64,000 nucleotides of DNA from positions 372,001 to 436,000 of the forward strand of contig MBPM02000001.1 of NCBI GenBank assembly GCA_001695595.3, read 5' to 3'. Of this stretch, positions 1-11,997 are shown one piece after another. The stretch comes from Plasmopara viticola (lineage: Eukaryota; Oomycota; Peronosporomycetes; Peronosporales; Peronosporaceae). Position 1 is the stretch's first letter; each line of letters opens with the position of its first letter. A model generated the notes under the pieces. The model saw only the letters and a program-made list of their open reading frames with translations, had not been told where the DNA came from and searched no databases. Position numbers and translations under genes: made by a program.

Positions 1-2198
1 CACGAAAGGCTCATGATTATGTTCAAGTTGGTACCAAATCTCCTTGTCCTCGCATTTTGCGAATTATCATAGTAGACTGACAGCCTGCTCCGTGGCTTCC
101 ACGTACGCTTTAACGCTGCTGCTGCGGCTTCGAAGTTGGAATCTCCGCACGCGAGCATTTAATACATACAGCTTTGAATTCACCGTCTGATTGGTGTCCA
201 ACTCTCCTTGATCTTTTGCACGTAAATATGAAGCCCTCATCCTGCGATTGAATTTACTGCCAAGCGAGTCTCTTTCAATGGCGCGTAAGTAATTACAACG
301 ATGGATTGTTGACTCATAGTTGAAGGGATGAGAGAATAATGATAAGGTGAATGTAGGTAAAGTCTGTTCGCATTGCGATCCTACATAACATCTAAGTCCG
401 AAGGTGTCCGCTCCAGCCAATCAGAGATCATTAGGGGTACTGCATTTAGGGGGGGGGCTGGCTAGCGGCTTTTAAAAAATATATGCTTGGCGCACCACTC
501 ACGCCTTCAAGACGATCGTCAGAATGCAGGAGCATTCTCCAATTTTGCTTGTGCATCCTAGTTGCGGGTCTCATTTACACAGATGACCTACCAATGTACG
601 CGTGTGACCGCCGGCACCTATATGCAAGAAAGACTTCTGAAAGCAGTTCTTGTATCCAGACTATATAACGACTTTAAAGGCTACATCAACGTGAATTTAC
701 CAATGCTTCTTAGAATAGGATTATTTAGTGAGATGGTCCTTTTGATGTCGACCGTCTCACAGCCTGCCTTTTTCAACTCCACATACCGTCCGATACGACG
801 CCTACAAGTTCCATTCGAGTCATCCGCGAAAGATTCTCGTCTCGTACGCATTGCTCATGACATAAAAGAATGTACAGCAAAGTTTGCCGTCTATCCTATC
901 CCATCTGGTGGCCCAAGCTGTCGAATGTTGGCTGTGTGCTCTCCGCAGCATATTTCATTGTGTGATCGACATGAGAATCTTAATTCTAGACCATCACTTC
1001 AAAGCCATACGATTTAAACCTACACGAGCACACGCGGTCATGAGAGTAAGCTTGCACTAAGGTATTAGAGCGTACTTGCGCCAAAGGGTCTGCTTTTCAT
1101 CATTGCGGACCGTTATAGGTCGTAGTCACGATCTGATGCTTCACAGATAGGACATCGCATTGGCAATTTTTTTGCTATTTTATACATGGAAATCAGGCTT
1201 ACTGCTAAAAGAATTTGATTTGCCTTTACAAGGATCAACTTGGACACTAGCACAAATTGCAATTGATGCGTCGATGTCGAGAGATCAAGCCTGTTGAGAG
1301 GTCTTTTAATTAAATGGTCAAGCGAGTACGATCTCTGTGCTCAGCTATCTTACCAATAGCAGCTGCAGCCAATTTTGATGGAGATTTCGTTTGTGGAGCC
1401 AAGTGCTGCACAGCCTCGCGCAGTAAATTATATTAAAGTTACTGCTGCTTTTGCTTAAGTCCTTGCTGTTTTAACTCAATGCTTTGAAGTAAATGCTCTT
1501 CTCAGTAAAAATTCGCCAGTTGCTCTGTATCTTTGATGCTTTAACTTGCTTAGCTTCCAGTAAAGCCGAGACACAATACCACTTTGACTGACATCATAAC
1601 TTTCTGCTTTGCTTGTAGCAGTCCCCTCTGCATACTTGTCAAAACAGAAATTAGAAATTCAGTTCCAATTGCACAACATCAAATTAGCTTAACATACCAA
1701 TTCTCGCTAGCTGTGCAGCTTGCTTTGTTAATACATTGCATGTTTATCGCTCTCTAGCTCTTCCTTTTATGCGCAGCCTTGTCCTTCGTAGTCTATTGCT
1801 CCGCTTGGCAGTTGCCGCAGTTAGTCAAGTACTCCACCGCCATCCGTGTACATCTCGTTGATTCGTCGCTTGCGTGCTATAGGAGTCTTTGCGCGATCGG
1901 AAGCTAAATATCGCCTTCACATTGGCACTTGAATGACTTGCTATTGCTCTTCACCAAATAGAGGCGCAACAACAAATTTTTCAAGCAGCAACTTGTCACT
2001 TAAAGCAACGTAGAGAGTTGCTTTGTCCACGCTATCACGCTACATAATATGATAATTCGTTATTCGTAGCCAACTTTACAAAGCGATTTTTGTCTTACTT
2101 TTAAATTTCTTTTTGTCGGCTTTTGGGTTGGCGGGAGCAACTTTGCTGATTGGTATTTTCCTATATTTATTTCGCGCGCAAGATCTAATTGCGTCACT
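1..2198. other. Left flank, no confident gene
   Basis: No reading frame in this stretch has recognisable domains. Frames of 117 residues on the minus strand (67-420) and 151 residues on the plus strand (562-1017) are open but show no motif, no convincing signal peptide and no family resemblance. A run of G follows position 449. The only coding-like trace is the minus-strand remnant annotated near 1310-1560. The last part must hold the promoter and 5' leader of the LUC7 gene that starts at 2199, but I see no motif clear enough to mark. Confidence 0.5.
1310..1560 (-). pseudogene. Decayed coding remnant, unidentified
   Basis: One minus-strand frame reads as Gln/Lys/Leu-rich protein interrupted by three stops. 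It includes the stretch LREAVQHLAPQTKSPSK and then a short Ala-rich segment before a terminal stop. Staying in one frame across several stops suggests old coding sequence rather than chance. Gln-rich helices of this kind occur at the C-termini of some transposase-like and DNA-binding proteins, but no family can be named. It may be part of a decayed element upstream of the LUC7 gene. Confidence 0.25.
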
Positions 2199-3143
2199 AT
2201 GGACGCTCAGCGTGCGCTTCTTGACAGCCTTATGGGTTTCAACCGAGACGGCGACCGGCCAGACGATGATGCTTCCAAGGACTTTCGTCATCCCAAAGTT
2301 TGCAAGCTCTACTTGTGTGGTTTGTGTCCGCGCGCCTTATTTCAGAACACGCGCCTGGACTCTGGTGCCTGTGAGTCGCTGCATCTCCCAACGCTGCGCT
2401 CCGCGTACGAAGAACAGAGAGCCAAAGAGGATTTCGGATATGAACGTGATTTAATAAGTGAGCTTTCCAAGCTACTTGCTGACGTGGAAAAGAAGATCGC
2501 GCGCGCTCAGAGACGATTGGCTGAGGATGGTAGTGAAAGTCAGGACCAGAAGCAAATTTTGCAGCCTACGCAGGATCTGCAGGAAGGTGCGGCGCAGGCC
2601 GAGCAGGCAGTCAAAGATGAAGACACTGACTTTCTTCTGCGTTCTTTGGAGGGCGTGGAGCTACTTAAGCAGAAGCGGCGCGAGATGCTTCGACAGAACA
2701 ATACAGGGGCGTCGAACTTGGTAGACTCTGTCAACCAGAAGCTTCGTGTATGCAACGTTTGTGGCGCCTTTTTGAGCATTTTTGACAGTGAAAGACGCCT
2801 GGCCGACCATTTTGGGGGTAAATTACACGTTGGGTACGTGCAAATCCGCAAGAAGCTGAAGGAGCTAATGGAGAAGACTAACGAAGAGAAACAGGTGACA
2901 ATGCAACCAAGAAAGGTGTCAAGGATAAGATCGGGGGGAAGGGAGGAGCGACCTCGGAGTCGAAGACAAGATCATGCTAGTCGTGGGCGGAAAAGGGGAC
3001 GTCGATCGAGAAGTCGAGAAAGCCGTCGTAGCCGTGATCGGGATCATGGCAGTGGTCTCAGACGACGCTCAGTGAGCTCCAGTCGGAGTCGAAGCCGAAG
3101 TTATGAACGAAGGCACCGTCGAAGTCATCGGCATCGGCGCTAG
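2199..3143 (+). CDS. LUC7L: LUC7-like U1 snRNP splicing factor
   Basis: A 314-residue intronless protein of the LUC7 family. Members of this family sit in the U1 snRNP and help select 5' splice sites in the nucleus. The N-terminus MDAQRALLDSLMG is family-typical. The first, CCCH-type zinc finger is visible at C35, C40, C43, C58 and H62 (VCKLYLCGLCP region). A coiled-coil segment covers about 85-165. The second, C2H2-type finger is at C185, C188, H204 and H210 (CNVCGAFL...DHFGGKLH). The tail from about 241 to the end is an Arg/Ser-rich RS domain, usual for splicing regulators. Length matches animal and plant LUC7-like proteins. The start is chosen because the conserved N-terminal motif begins at this ATG. 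It converges on the next gene with about 134 bp between stop codons. Confidence 0.95.
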   Translation: MDAQRALLDSLMGFNRDGDRPDDDASKDFRHPKVCKLYLCGLCPRALFQNTRLDSGACESLHLPTLRSAYEEQRAKEDFGYERDLISELSKLLADVEKKIARAQRRLAEDGSESQDQKQILQPTQDLQEGAAQAEQAVKDEDTDFLLRSLEGVELLKQKRREMLRQNNTGASNLVDSVNQKLRVCNVCGAFLSIFDSERRLADHFGGKLHVGYVQIRKKLKELMEKTNEEKQVTMQPRKVSRIRSGGREERPRSRRQDHASRGRKRGRRSRSRESRRSRDRDHGSGLRRRSVSSSRSRSRSYERRHRRSHRHRR

Positions 3144-3277
3144 ACAAGTATCATTTAGAGTTGCGGCACACGATAAGATGTAACTCATAAAGACGAATAT
3201 CCCATTAAAAATCCTAGACTTATTTATCACTCGAATACTTACTTAATTCTTATATACAGAAGCTGTGTCTAGGCACC

Positions 3278-5125
3278 TTATACAGATTGGGTGCCGAGCG
3301 AATATTGAGCACCTTGATTTGGTGCGTTGCTCCCGTGGCCTCCTTCAGGGCTGCTGCCGCTAGAAATTACACTACCGTTCCTCGCGGCCTCCTTTCGTAG
3401 TTTAATTTCCAAAATGTTTTCCATCACCTTAAGTTGCCTCTCCTGTAGCTCAATCATACGCTCAAAGGCGCTGCCGTGCTGCACTCGCAAGTTCGTCATG
3501 ACCGAAGTAAGTCCCACAAGTGTCTTTTTGGTATCTGGCGTCTCCTTTCTGCACAAAAGTTCAATGTGACTTGATGTTGCATCCGTAAGTCTTTCAATCG
3601 CACTGGCGAGCGAAGCATCGTGGATGACCACGGTAGGCTTAAATGCGTCTTCGCTGGAGCCAGAATCGTCCGGCGTCGTAGAATCAGCTTCTGTCTCTTT
3701 GCTACTCACTTGAATCGGCAATTTTCTCGGGTGGTGTGCCTTGCGGAAGGACGTTGCAATTTGAGGACCTGATCCTTCTCCACTTGTGGTATTTGACGAT
3801 TTATACACGTCACGCAGCGTACCCCAATACTCCTTGTAGCCAGCACTACTGCGGTCAAAGACTTCTGAATGGCGCATGTTGTAGGCGTCTGCGTGACGCA
3901 TGTTACTCGCATGATACTCCGCGTTAAGCGAACGAAGCTTCTTGGCTACTCTTTCGCTATTATTGCCGCCCAAGTCCCCGGTTTCGGTTTGTGCCATAGT
4001 TTTAGCCGCTCGTAAATCTCCACTTGTGTACGAAATCGATCCTTTTTGTCGCTTCCGAGGCGCTGCATTTAACGCACGACTCACGTCGTCGTGCATGTGA
4101 CGCCAACGCGCCGAGCTGTCGGCTTGCTGCTCCATCGCCATAGCATGTTCCATTGGCGGTGTTTTTCTTGCCACGCCTTGGGCCATATAAAAATTATTCT
4201 TCTTAAAGTGCGCTACAGCACCACCTCTTGCTGGCTCAGACTCGGCTGAATGCTGCTTCGAGAAACCTGGTCGAAATACGCGACGTCTCTGTACTAAAGG
4301 GCCGCCCATCGGCATTGTCGTCGCAGGTCTCTTGCAATTATAGGCCTTTTCATCTTGGTGCACCTTGCTAGCATCAGACATGGCTGTTGCTGTGATCAGA
4401 TCGGAAGACACGCTCGCAGACCGCTTGACCGCAACATCCGGAGCAGCCGATCGTATTTGCACTTGTCCTGTGACATCAATGTCTTTTGCATCGCGCTGCT
4501 GCTGTTGACACTGTTCCTGTTCCTTTAACTGCTTTTGATATCGTTCTTGATTCTGAAGCTGCCGTCGCTGCTGCAAATCCTGCGGATTATTATGCGGCTG
4601 TTGTAAAGCTTGGGATAGAGGATGTTGAGTTTGAGCCTGCTTGATCTGTCCTTGCAACTGGTTAAGTGGTGCCTGCATTTTTGTCTGTGTCGAAGTTTGT
4701 AATGCCGGTATAGACAGGCTACTCTGTTGTGTGTGAGAAGGTATCTGGCCTGGCGTTACCTGCTTTTGCTGTTCTTGTCCAGATTGCGTGTGCTCTTCTT
4801 GTTGTCCCGAAGGGTCTGTTGCCTGGTGCTGAACCTGCGCTTTGCCCTGCTCGATACGTTCTTGCTGCTTCTGCAAGCGATGCGAATTGGTGCGTCCCTT
4901 GTGTACGTCCCAGGCGCGCGTGCGAAAATTCGAGTTCATAATCACTGGTTTCGGCTTCTTACCGCCATGCACGGCATAATGTACGTGACAAATCTTGCAC
5001 AACACAAAGCGACCTTCATCGTCCACGCTAAGCACGTCCGGGTCCGAGAGGATACTAGGTGGCCACCAATTGGCCTTACGCTTGGGCATTCTTCTTTGAA
5101 TATCGCAACGGTTCAAGTGCAACAA
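3278..5125 (-). CDS. Gln-rich protein with CCHH-like zinc finger
   Basis: A 615-residue intronless protein that I do not recognise as a named family. Residues 41-82 look like a metal-binding finger: C43 and C46 (CKIC), then H75 and H82 (WDVHKGRTNSH), with basic residues around it, so DNA or RNA binding is possible. Residues 88-215 are low-complexity and rich in Gln. Residues about 426-444 (SSAGYKEYWGTLRDVYKSS) and the helical C-terminus (about 503-590) match the proteins of the palindromic gene pair at 59.5-64 kb, which lack the finger and the Gln tract. An alternative start at residue 13 (MPKRKA) removes only a short leader. A function in transcription or chromatin is a guess from composition. 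The frame is long and uninterrupted, so the gene is probably active. Confidence 0.8.
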   Translation of the reverse strand: MLHLNRCDIQRRMPKRKANWWPPSILSDPDVLSVDDEGRFVLCKICHVHYAVHGGKKPKPVIMNSNFRTRAWDVHKGRTNSHRLQKQQERIEQGKAQVQHQATDPSGQQEEHTQSGQEQQKQVTPGQIPSHTQQSSLSIPALQTSTQTKMQAPLNQLQGQIKQAQTQHPLSQALQQPHNNPQDLQQRRQLQNQERYQKQLKEQEQCQQQQRDAKDIDVTGQVQIRSAAPDVAVKRSASVSSDLITATAMSDASKVHQDEKAYNCKRPATTMPMGGPLVQRRRVFRPGFSKQHSAESEPARGGAVAHFKKNNFYMAQGVARKTPPMEHAMAMEQQADSSARWRHMHDDVSRALNAAPRKRQKGSISYTSGDLRAAKTMAQTETGDLGGNNSERVAKKLRSLNAEYHASNMRHADAYNMRHSEVFDRSSAGYKEYWGTLRDVYKSSNTTSGEGSGPQIATSFRKAHHPRKLPIQVSSKETEADSTTPDDSGSSEDAFKPTVVIHDASLASAIERLTDATSSHIELLCRKETPDTKKTLVGLTSVMTNLRVQHGSAFERMIELQERQLKVMENILEIKLRKEAARNGSVISSGSSPEGGHGSNAPNQGAQYSLGTQSV

Positions 5126-5738
5126 CTTAAAGCTTGTTTGTCGAGCTTGTAGCGCTGGTAGGTGTACAAAGTAAAGACCTTATATCCACTCCTACGCAGA
5201 TTTGTGTTTTCTGCAATCACTGTCGTCGCAAAAGAGAAAGGTTACGGCTAAGCTTACTGTCGATGTTCGCACTTCTGGAGCTTAACGACTTCTTTTAAAG
5301 TGCGGTGTATTCTATTCCTTTACTAAGATTTGTATCGATGCTCGCGAATCGCTTGTGTTCGTTCCGCTATGTGCATCTTTCGTTGTAATTGTAGATTTAT
5401 CTCGTAATATAACGAGCCATGAACTTGATGTTTGATAAATATGGGATATAAGAGGTTTAGCTAGAAATACCGTTCAAACGTATTTGTAAGTGCTGTACAT
5501 ACAAATATATCTGTCTTATCTGGATAGCAGGTATTCGAGTTCATTTGAGTATGTATCGACTTTCAGAATATAAGGACAAAACCATCGAAAACAGATGGCG
5601 AACATCGGTCGGTCGTCTTGGACGGATGGACCATATATAGCAGTTGTATATTTTGAGTTTGAAAAAAGAATTCAGATTTCACGTGTCCTTTTTGCTCCAG
5701 CAAACTTCTTGCATGACTTTAAATGACTTAGCGATGGT

Positions 5739-5772
5739 AATTTAGGAGAGATGCATGCATCTCTCCTAAATT
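5739..5772. repeat. Perfect 34-nt palindrome
   Basis: The 17 bases AATTTAGGAGAGATGCA are followed directly by their exact reverse complement, with no spacer. It lies in AT-rich DNA with no gene on either side for several hundred bases. It could be a miniature inverted element, a cruciform-forming site, or the collapsed ends of a foldback element. It is too symmetric and lacks a spacer and T-run, so a transcription terminator is unlikely. Confidence 0.85.
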
Positions 5773-8540
5773 CTCTGTTATTCTCTTCGTTTCTAAAAAG
5801 AGAGCGAGCTGTGCTTTACGATCTGTACGTTTGAAAGAGGCCACTTTTGTTATTTAAGTCCACCACAGGAGACGCGTTGTGATGCATTTTTGTGTCGTCG
5901 ACAGTCGTACTAATAATCTTGTAAGTTAGTGTGGATAAAAATTTACATTCACTGCTCAAAAGACAACATCTGTTTGGTTTTGTGATACCTGAGGGCATCA
6001 AGAAAAAATAGCAAAAATTTCAAGATATTAAAAATATTTCACCAGCCATTTCGGTATACCACAGTATACCGCGGAATGGTCGCCAATCAAAGCTCGGCTT
6101 AAGTTAGCGACCTAATAAATCACTCCATCATTACTTAAATTACATCCAATAGGAAAGTGATCAACATATTTATTTTTACTTTACCCATACGTCGGTCGGC
6201 AACATCGGTGAACAAACAGATAGCAAGAACGCTACTAGTCGGCTAGGTCATTCAACGGTGACCTAACCAACTCCGAAGAAAGTACTACAGGTGACTCTGT
6301 ACCACAGTCGTCCTTTAAACCAAAGACTGCCTGCAAAGGCTGCACCCGCAATAAAGCTTGCGCCAGTAATCAAGAAACAAAGGCGGCGCCATTGCCGTGG
6401 TCGGTAAAAGTTTAAAATTTCGTCGACTATGGAGCCATTAATAAAATAATTGCCCGGAGGTCCACAATAATATTTTTTTTCAAGCGACCAGCTCTTCGCC
6501 TGCTAGGGCCGTGTACAACACTTAAATTAGTTTTCTTGAGATCACCAAAATTATAGGTTAAAACGTGGACAAAGTGAAAAAACAACAACTATTAGTACAT
6601 ATCTCGGTGACTGAAGGGACTAACGTAGTGGGAAAAGGACAATGTTACTTGTTAGACACAGTGCACTGACGCAAGTCTCCCTCTTGTGGGAGAGCCACCC
6701 CCTTTTTCGACTAAAACTAGGAAAAGCTACTACCTTGTAGATGCAAACTATGGTGCCAATCGGCACGCATATTTGCTTCGAGCACCGCGAAGGTTTTCTG
6801 ATGGCCACTCTTCGCGCGGCAGCTATAAGCGTCATTCGGTTATTATGAAGTGGTTGATTGAGAATTTTGGAAAATGCTGCCCCGCCCGTTTGTTGATGTT
6901 TACAGCAGACTCTTTTCGACAGATGACCAGATGATAAGGGTGAGCTGTGTGCTAGACAACACACTGCACAGCATGTGCTTAAGGTTGGTATATCTAATAC
7001 TTTAAGGTTGTGTTTGCGCTTAACAATGCGGTATAAGCATCTACTGGCTTTAAACTTTTCCATGTAATCGAGCTTGGACATTACGAAGCTTCGCTAACTC
7101 TTCGAAGCACAAATGTTTCCAGAATATGGTCTGGAGAGCTTTAAAAACGTTTTAATCAAATTCTTTGCAAAAATATTTATCTGACTCTGTGAAATGTCGG
7201 CTGCATTTAATCAGCAAGACAAGGGGTGCGATTGCATTCGACTGAGTAAATCGAACTTCAGCCGCGAACAAAGTGACTTGAATTTGCTAATTAAATGACA
7301 TTTAAGTACTGATAAAGACAAAGATCTACTACTAAAAAGGATAATTCAATTAGTCTTATTAAATCATTGCTCGGCGCACGCCATCGACATCCTAAGTCGT
7401 TATCCTAGCATTATAGATGAGATATTTAAATCCAGCATCATGTGAGTTAAAATGCGGTCTCGAAACCCCACAAACGTGCCTAGCCTTGCTAACAAAGTGA
7501 GTATGGGTAGCCATACGACTGGTTGTGCCCATAGCCACTATCATATTAGCCATAGGAGAGTGAGACCGGCTAGAGGTCGGCAAAACCTTGTGCTCTTTGC
7601 GAAGGAAAATGATATCTTGTACAAATTTTAGACAACTTGCGCTGGGGCTTACGGTGTTTTTCTGATTCTTTGCTATTGCAGTGTGTACCAACAATGGACA
7701 ATTTGATAATATCGAATTCTTCTGCTCTCTGCTTATTAATCGGGTTGATACCAGCATAAATGGAATCGGTAAGAGAGGTGACATAGCGACAGTCTCTTGC
7801 ACTCGCTTCTTAATTACAGCTTGAGCATCTTATACATTTCTGAAAATGCCGGAGCCTTAACATGTTCGGCTGCCGTGTAGACATATTTGTGGTCAAAAGC
7901 TAATCTCAGATGGTATATATTCTTGGTCATTTATTGAGTCACTACGCTGTATAGACTTAAGAATCCTAGAGAAATAGTTTATGACGGCAGTTACAGCGCG
8001 GGTGACCTGTTGGCTGGTATAAGCCTTGCTTTGGTTGAGTTTTTTTATTGTTCGCACCCGTTCAATATATTCGTTCGACAAGTACGGTTGAACGGTGCTG
8101 TACGTATTTGAAAATCTTTTTTGCAGACACGAATGCATCCGTGCCGCTTACGCACATACTGACATGTGAGAAGCTGCAGCTTGACAGCAATTGTAGTTAT
8201 TCGTTACACAGATTCATTTGCGGCAAATGCATCCCCGATGATATTGATGTTTCCGCTTGCAACTTAGGCTTAGTGCCTGCAAACTTCTCGATAAGATTTT
8301 AGCTCTTGCTCCGCCAGCATCCCCGGTTTATTCTTACGCCCTGACAACAATTATCGCTCCTCTGCAGTTCTGCAGCGAATTTTGCTATTTCTTCTTCACT
8401 TCACACGACACGTGTTTATCGTGCTTAGGAGGGCACAAGAACATTACGAGTTCGGGTGGGACGATTAATCTTCGGCAAGCAAAAATATTGTCCATGCGTG
8501 AAGACCTTGAACAGTCTATCAGTATTGGCTGGCTCTATTA

Positions 8541-8597
8541 GATATTAGACGTCAGACAGGTCGTGTAGGTCCTACACAGCTGACCATCTAATACTAC
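8541..8597. repeat. Imperfect hairpin, possible MITE remnant
   Basis: The core GTGTAGG-T-CCTACAC (8563-8577) is a 7-bp stem around a single base. Outside it, TATTAGA/TCTAATA and CAG/CTG segments also pair, giving an interrupted inverted repeat of about 55 nt. No target duplication is evident. It may be the remnant of a small foldback element. Confidence 0.4.
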
Positions 8598-11500
8598 ATG
8601 TGCATGCTGTGAAGACCGATTAAATGTTTTTTCTTCAATGACCATTAACTATTGCTTCATGTGCCTCAACAAGTGACCGTACTTTAGGTTTTCATTATTT
8701 AAAGCAACAGTTCAACATAAATCTGGTAAAGACACATAATGGTGAAGCAGATTATTGGTTTACTTACCGCGATGCAGCTGCGGCCGTTGTCAGAAAATTC
8801 ATTTCTCGACTGTGGCACCTTCAACTGCGATGTGAAATCACGACTGAGACTTATGATTTGTATTTTTTCATTTGTCGTAAATTATAATCGGCTGTGTAAG
8901 CCATTGCATACTCTGCTCTGCGCAAGTTGCGCTTTGTCAGGTATTATTCGTTTGCCAGTTATAAGGTTAAGCCAGAACTTATATTTCTCAAAGAAGGCCA
9001 ACCATCTTCCTATTTTTTGGTACAATTTCAGCGTATTTTCCACCGTTTTCAGGGATGCTTAGTCCTCAAGCGTCTATAGCTCCATGCACCCCAGAGCTGA
9101 CTTGCAAAATTTTTACCATAATGGAGTAGTTTGATTGGTATCTTGACAAAACCGAGATGATTCGCTCGCGTTCGTACAAATCTAGTTGCAATAACATGTA
9201 GCCGGTGGCAGAGTCAAAAGTGTTACCCAATGTATCTTGGCGGTTACTCTTTCAGCACTAGATATATTTTTGAAAGACCAAACAAAGAAGTTGAAAGACT
9301 CGCATCACGTATGCATACATCTGATGAGGTTTAACAATTTTTTCATATCTTTATTCGAAGCGGAGTGGGTCGAGCCAACACGACTGTTACTTCGTTGGGG
9401 TCTAACAGCCGGCTGCATTAATCACCTTCGACGCGAAGACCCATTGTCGTTGACATAGAAATTGTTTATCCTCGTAGCCTCAAAACTTGCTTTAGGTGGT
9501 CTCGATAGGCTTTATGTGTCTATCGGTCTTGTTCATGCAGCTAATGAAAAATACACAGTCGAATAGAATTCGGTAGAATACTCGTATCGGTCTGAAGCTT
9601 TGCTTATACAGCTGCACGATCCCGGACCAATTGATGTTTTTGTGGCATCACTAACTGCTCTGTTTCATACCGCTAGACATTTAAGCACGTTTAAAGGGAT
9701 ATTTGACTCTCCATAAGAACAGATAGTGTCTATCTACTAAGTTTAGTGCATCGTACAACTTATACTCGGGCATGCTGTTTAGCAACACGAAACAAAAAAA
9801 GCGTATAAACAGGTATTCAGCTCATTATAAGTATCACCTTTTGTTCTGCTTTCGGGCACTGAAAGTCGATGACAAGTGCGATAGTATAAACTTGCTAACA
9901 TGTCATTCTGTCCTTCTTCGAGTAATAAGGTAGCAATGAGCTCACGTTGCTTCAGTGGTAGTAGACAATGCTTTGTCACCTAGTACTTCCTCCCGGAAAC
10001 GAGAATAATCTCACCGAAAAAAAATCTATGTGCTCATGATATATGTGTGGCTGATACGCACCATGGGAGCTTAGCGCAAGAGAGCTTGGAAGCTCTTGAA
10101 AGCGAAGCATGTTGGAAAGAGCTGCTGCTTTCTTGCGCAAGTGTATAAGCGTATAAAAAACCACTTCGTGTCGTAAATACTTTGGCGCGTCGAGGTATTT
10201 TGTGCTACAGCAAACAGTTTCGGTAGGCTGATCAATGCTCTTAAAAGAGCAAAGGTAGCTAGTCAATTTTGAGGTAGCTGGGTATCGCATCGATTCTCGA
10301 CGTCCCTACGATTAGATCGTAAAATCGAGGAATTTTCGTCGCTGACAGGGTATAGAACGACTTAAATTTGGGCATGCCGTGCAAAAAATGCATAAGACTT
10401 GAATAGATATGCAGGTCAAGGCTATAGGTGCCAGCTCCCCAATCTTGCGCATCAGGACTTGTTGTGCGTACGACGTCTTTGGTAGAAATTTATGGGAGTT
10501 GCACGTACAAAAAGCGTCGAGAGCAGTGATATATCCTTTAAGGTGGACGCAATAACGTCTTGAATCCTTCTTATGAAATATAGGTAACTAACATAGATCC
10601 ACAGGTAGCGACGGTTTTAAAAGACGTATGCAATAATGTTAAAATGTGGATACATAGATTTACAGGAGAAACGTAGCACCAAGACACTGTTAGTAAGTCA
10701 GATGTACAGCTGATTAGCATAAAACCAAAATCTGCGAGTAATTAAAATTCACAAGCTGGCAACACAGGCTGCACGCCTATGCAGATAACATAGTCTTGTA
10801 GGTGGCTATAATAGCACCGCCAACCGCGGGTCGCTATTTCTCCAAGAGTTTTACGATAGCAAAACCGTAGCATAGCTATTGCGATTTAAAAATTATACTG
10901 GGCTATATTTTCGGTTATCGAACAAAATTCTGTCGGTTGAAAGTCTTACAATAACTATACAGTATACAATTGCATCGAGTTTTAACGTACAACTAGTAGG
11001 GCTTCTTTGGTAGATCCTAAGCACTTTTATATAAATGCTTGAAACATCGTTTGACTCATATTATTTATACATATTCAACAAGTCGGATATACGCTGAGCT
11101 CTCATGATACTCGATATACTCTCCTCGTCGAGACTTTAAAACATAATTTCCAAGAGATACAAACTTTTCCACAGAAAAAATGCCAAACAGACGTCACTAT
11201 TGTGACAGTTTTCTTTCTCACAAGGCAGTAAAGCCAACCTAATGAGCCTTCAAGCTCATTTTATAGCATTGATCTCAAAATTAATGAAGTACCGTGTCAT
11301 TCGCTTTTGGTAAATCACCAGAGTACCATTCTTAAGACACGAGTCAATTTCGCATTGTCAACACAAATAAAATATATCAGCTTAGTTACGTTATGCTGTC
11401 AGACAACGTCTCAGTCGATACTCGTGCCGTGCACTGTATTCATATTCTCTTCGAAGCAAACAAGAGCCGAGCTATGTAGCTTGCAACTCTTTGTGTCATG

Positions 11501-11850
11501 GGTAAGAAGCGTGAGCTTTTATTACAAAAAAACTCGAGCCCTGCTCTCGATCCTGCGACTCGTGGCATAACATCGAAATATCTTAGACTTAACCATTCGT
11601 GCACCACGCTCATCGAATCCGCACACTCGCATGCCCGTGCGCCAAGCTCTGCGTGCATCCAGTGTATTCCACGCATCTTGTACTTCTATACTGATTGTGC
11701 CTTTGTGTGAGTTGGACCAAAGCTCATGGAAATGTACTCGACGGGCCGCAGAAGCAAGAGGTGCAGACAGAGCAATTAAAAGGTTACTGGATCCTAAATA
11801 GATACGTGTTCGATGAGCTAGCTGTAACCGCCCAAGAGGCTTAGGATCCT

Positions 11851-11997
11851 AATATTACCGAAATGTATATGGCTCTAGCTTCCACAAAGTCTTTGGTGAG
11901 GTTACGGCAGGCTATTGACCAGTATGTTGCTTTGCAAAAGAAATTAAGGCAGAATACCGTGCTCATTCGACTGTTACAAAGAGCGGCAATATGTTGA
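11851..11997 (+). pseudogene. Short coding-like remnant, unidentified
   Basis: A plus-strand frame without an ATG in context reads MYMALASTKSLVRLRQAID and continues as a Leu/Arg/Gln-rich helix before a stop. The composition is protein-like compared with surrounding AT-rich DNA, but no family is recognised. It is probably a piece of a decayed element or gene. Confidence 0.22.

Noticed and set aside
67..420. 117-codon minus-strand frame at the left edge
   Set aside because: No motif, no signal peptide, no homology that I recognise; could be chance or an edge fragment.
562..1017. Possible small secreted or RXLR-type effector (151 codons)
   Set aside because: No clear signal peptide followed by RxLR or EER; hydrophobic parts are internal.
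6686..6934. Harbinger-type DDE fragment (YYLVDANYGANRHAYLL)
   Set aside because: Only one motif-like string, no flanking domain pieces or terminal repeats.
7392..7802. 136-codon minus-strand frame
   Set aside because: No domain; the plus strand gives equally plausible shifted readings.
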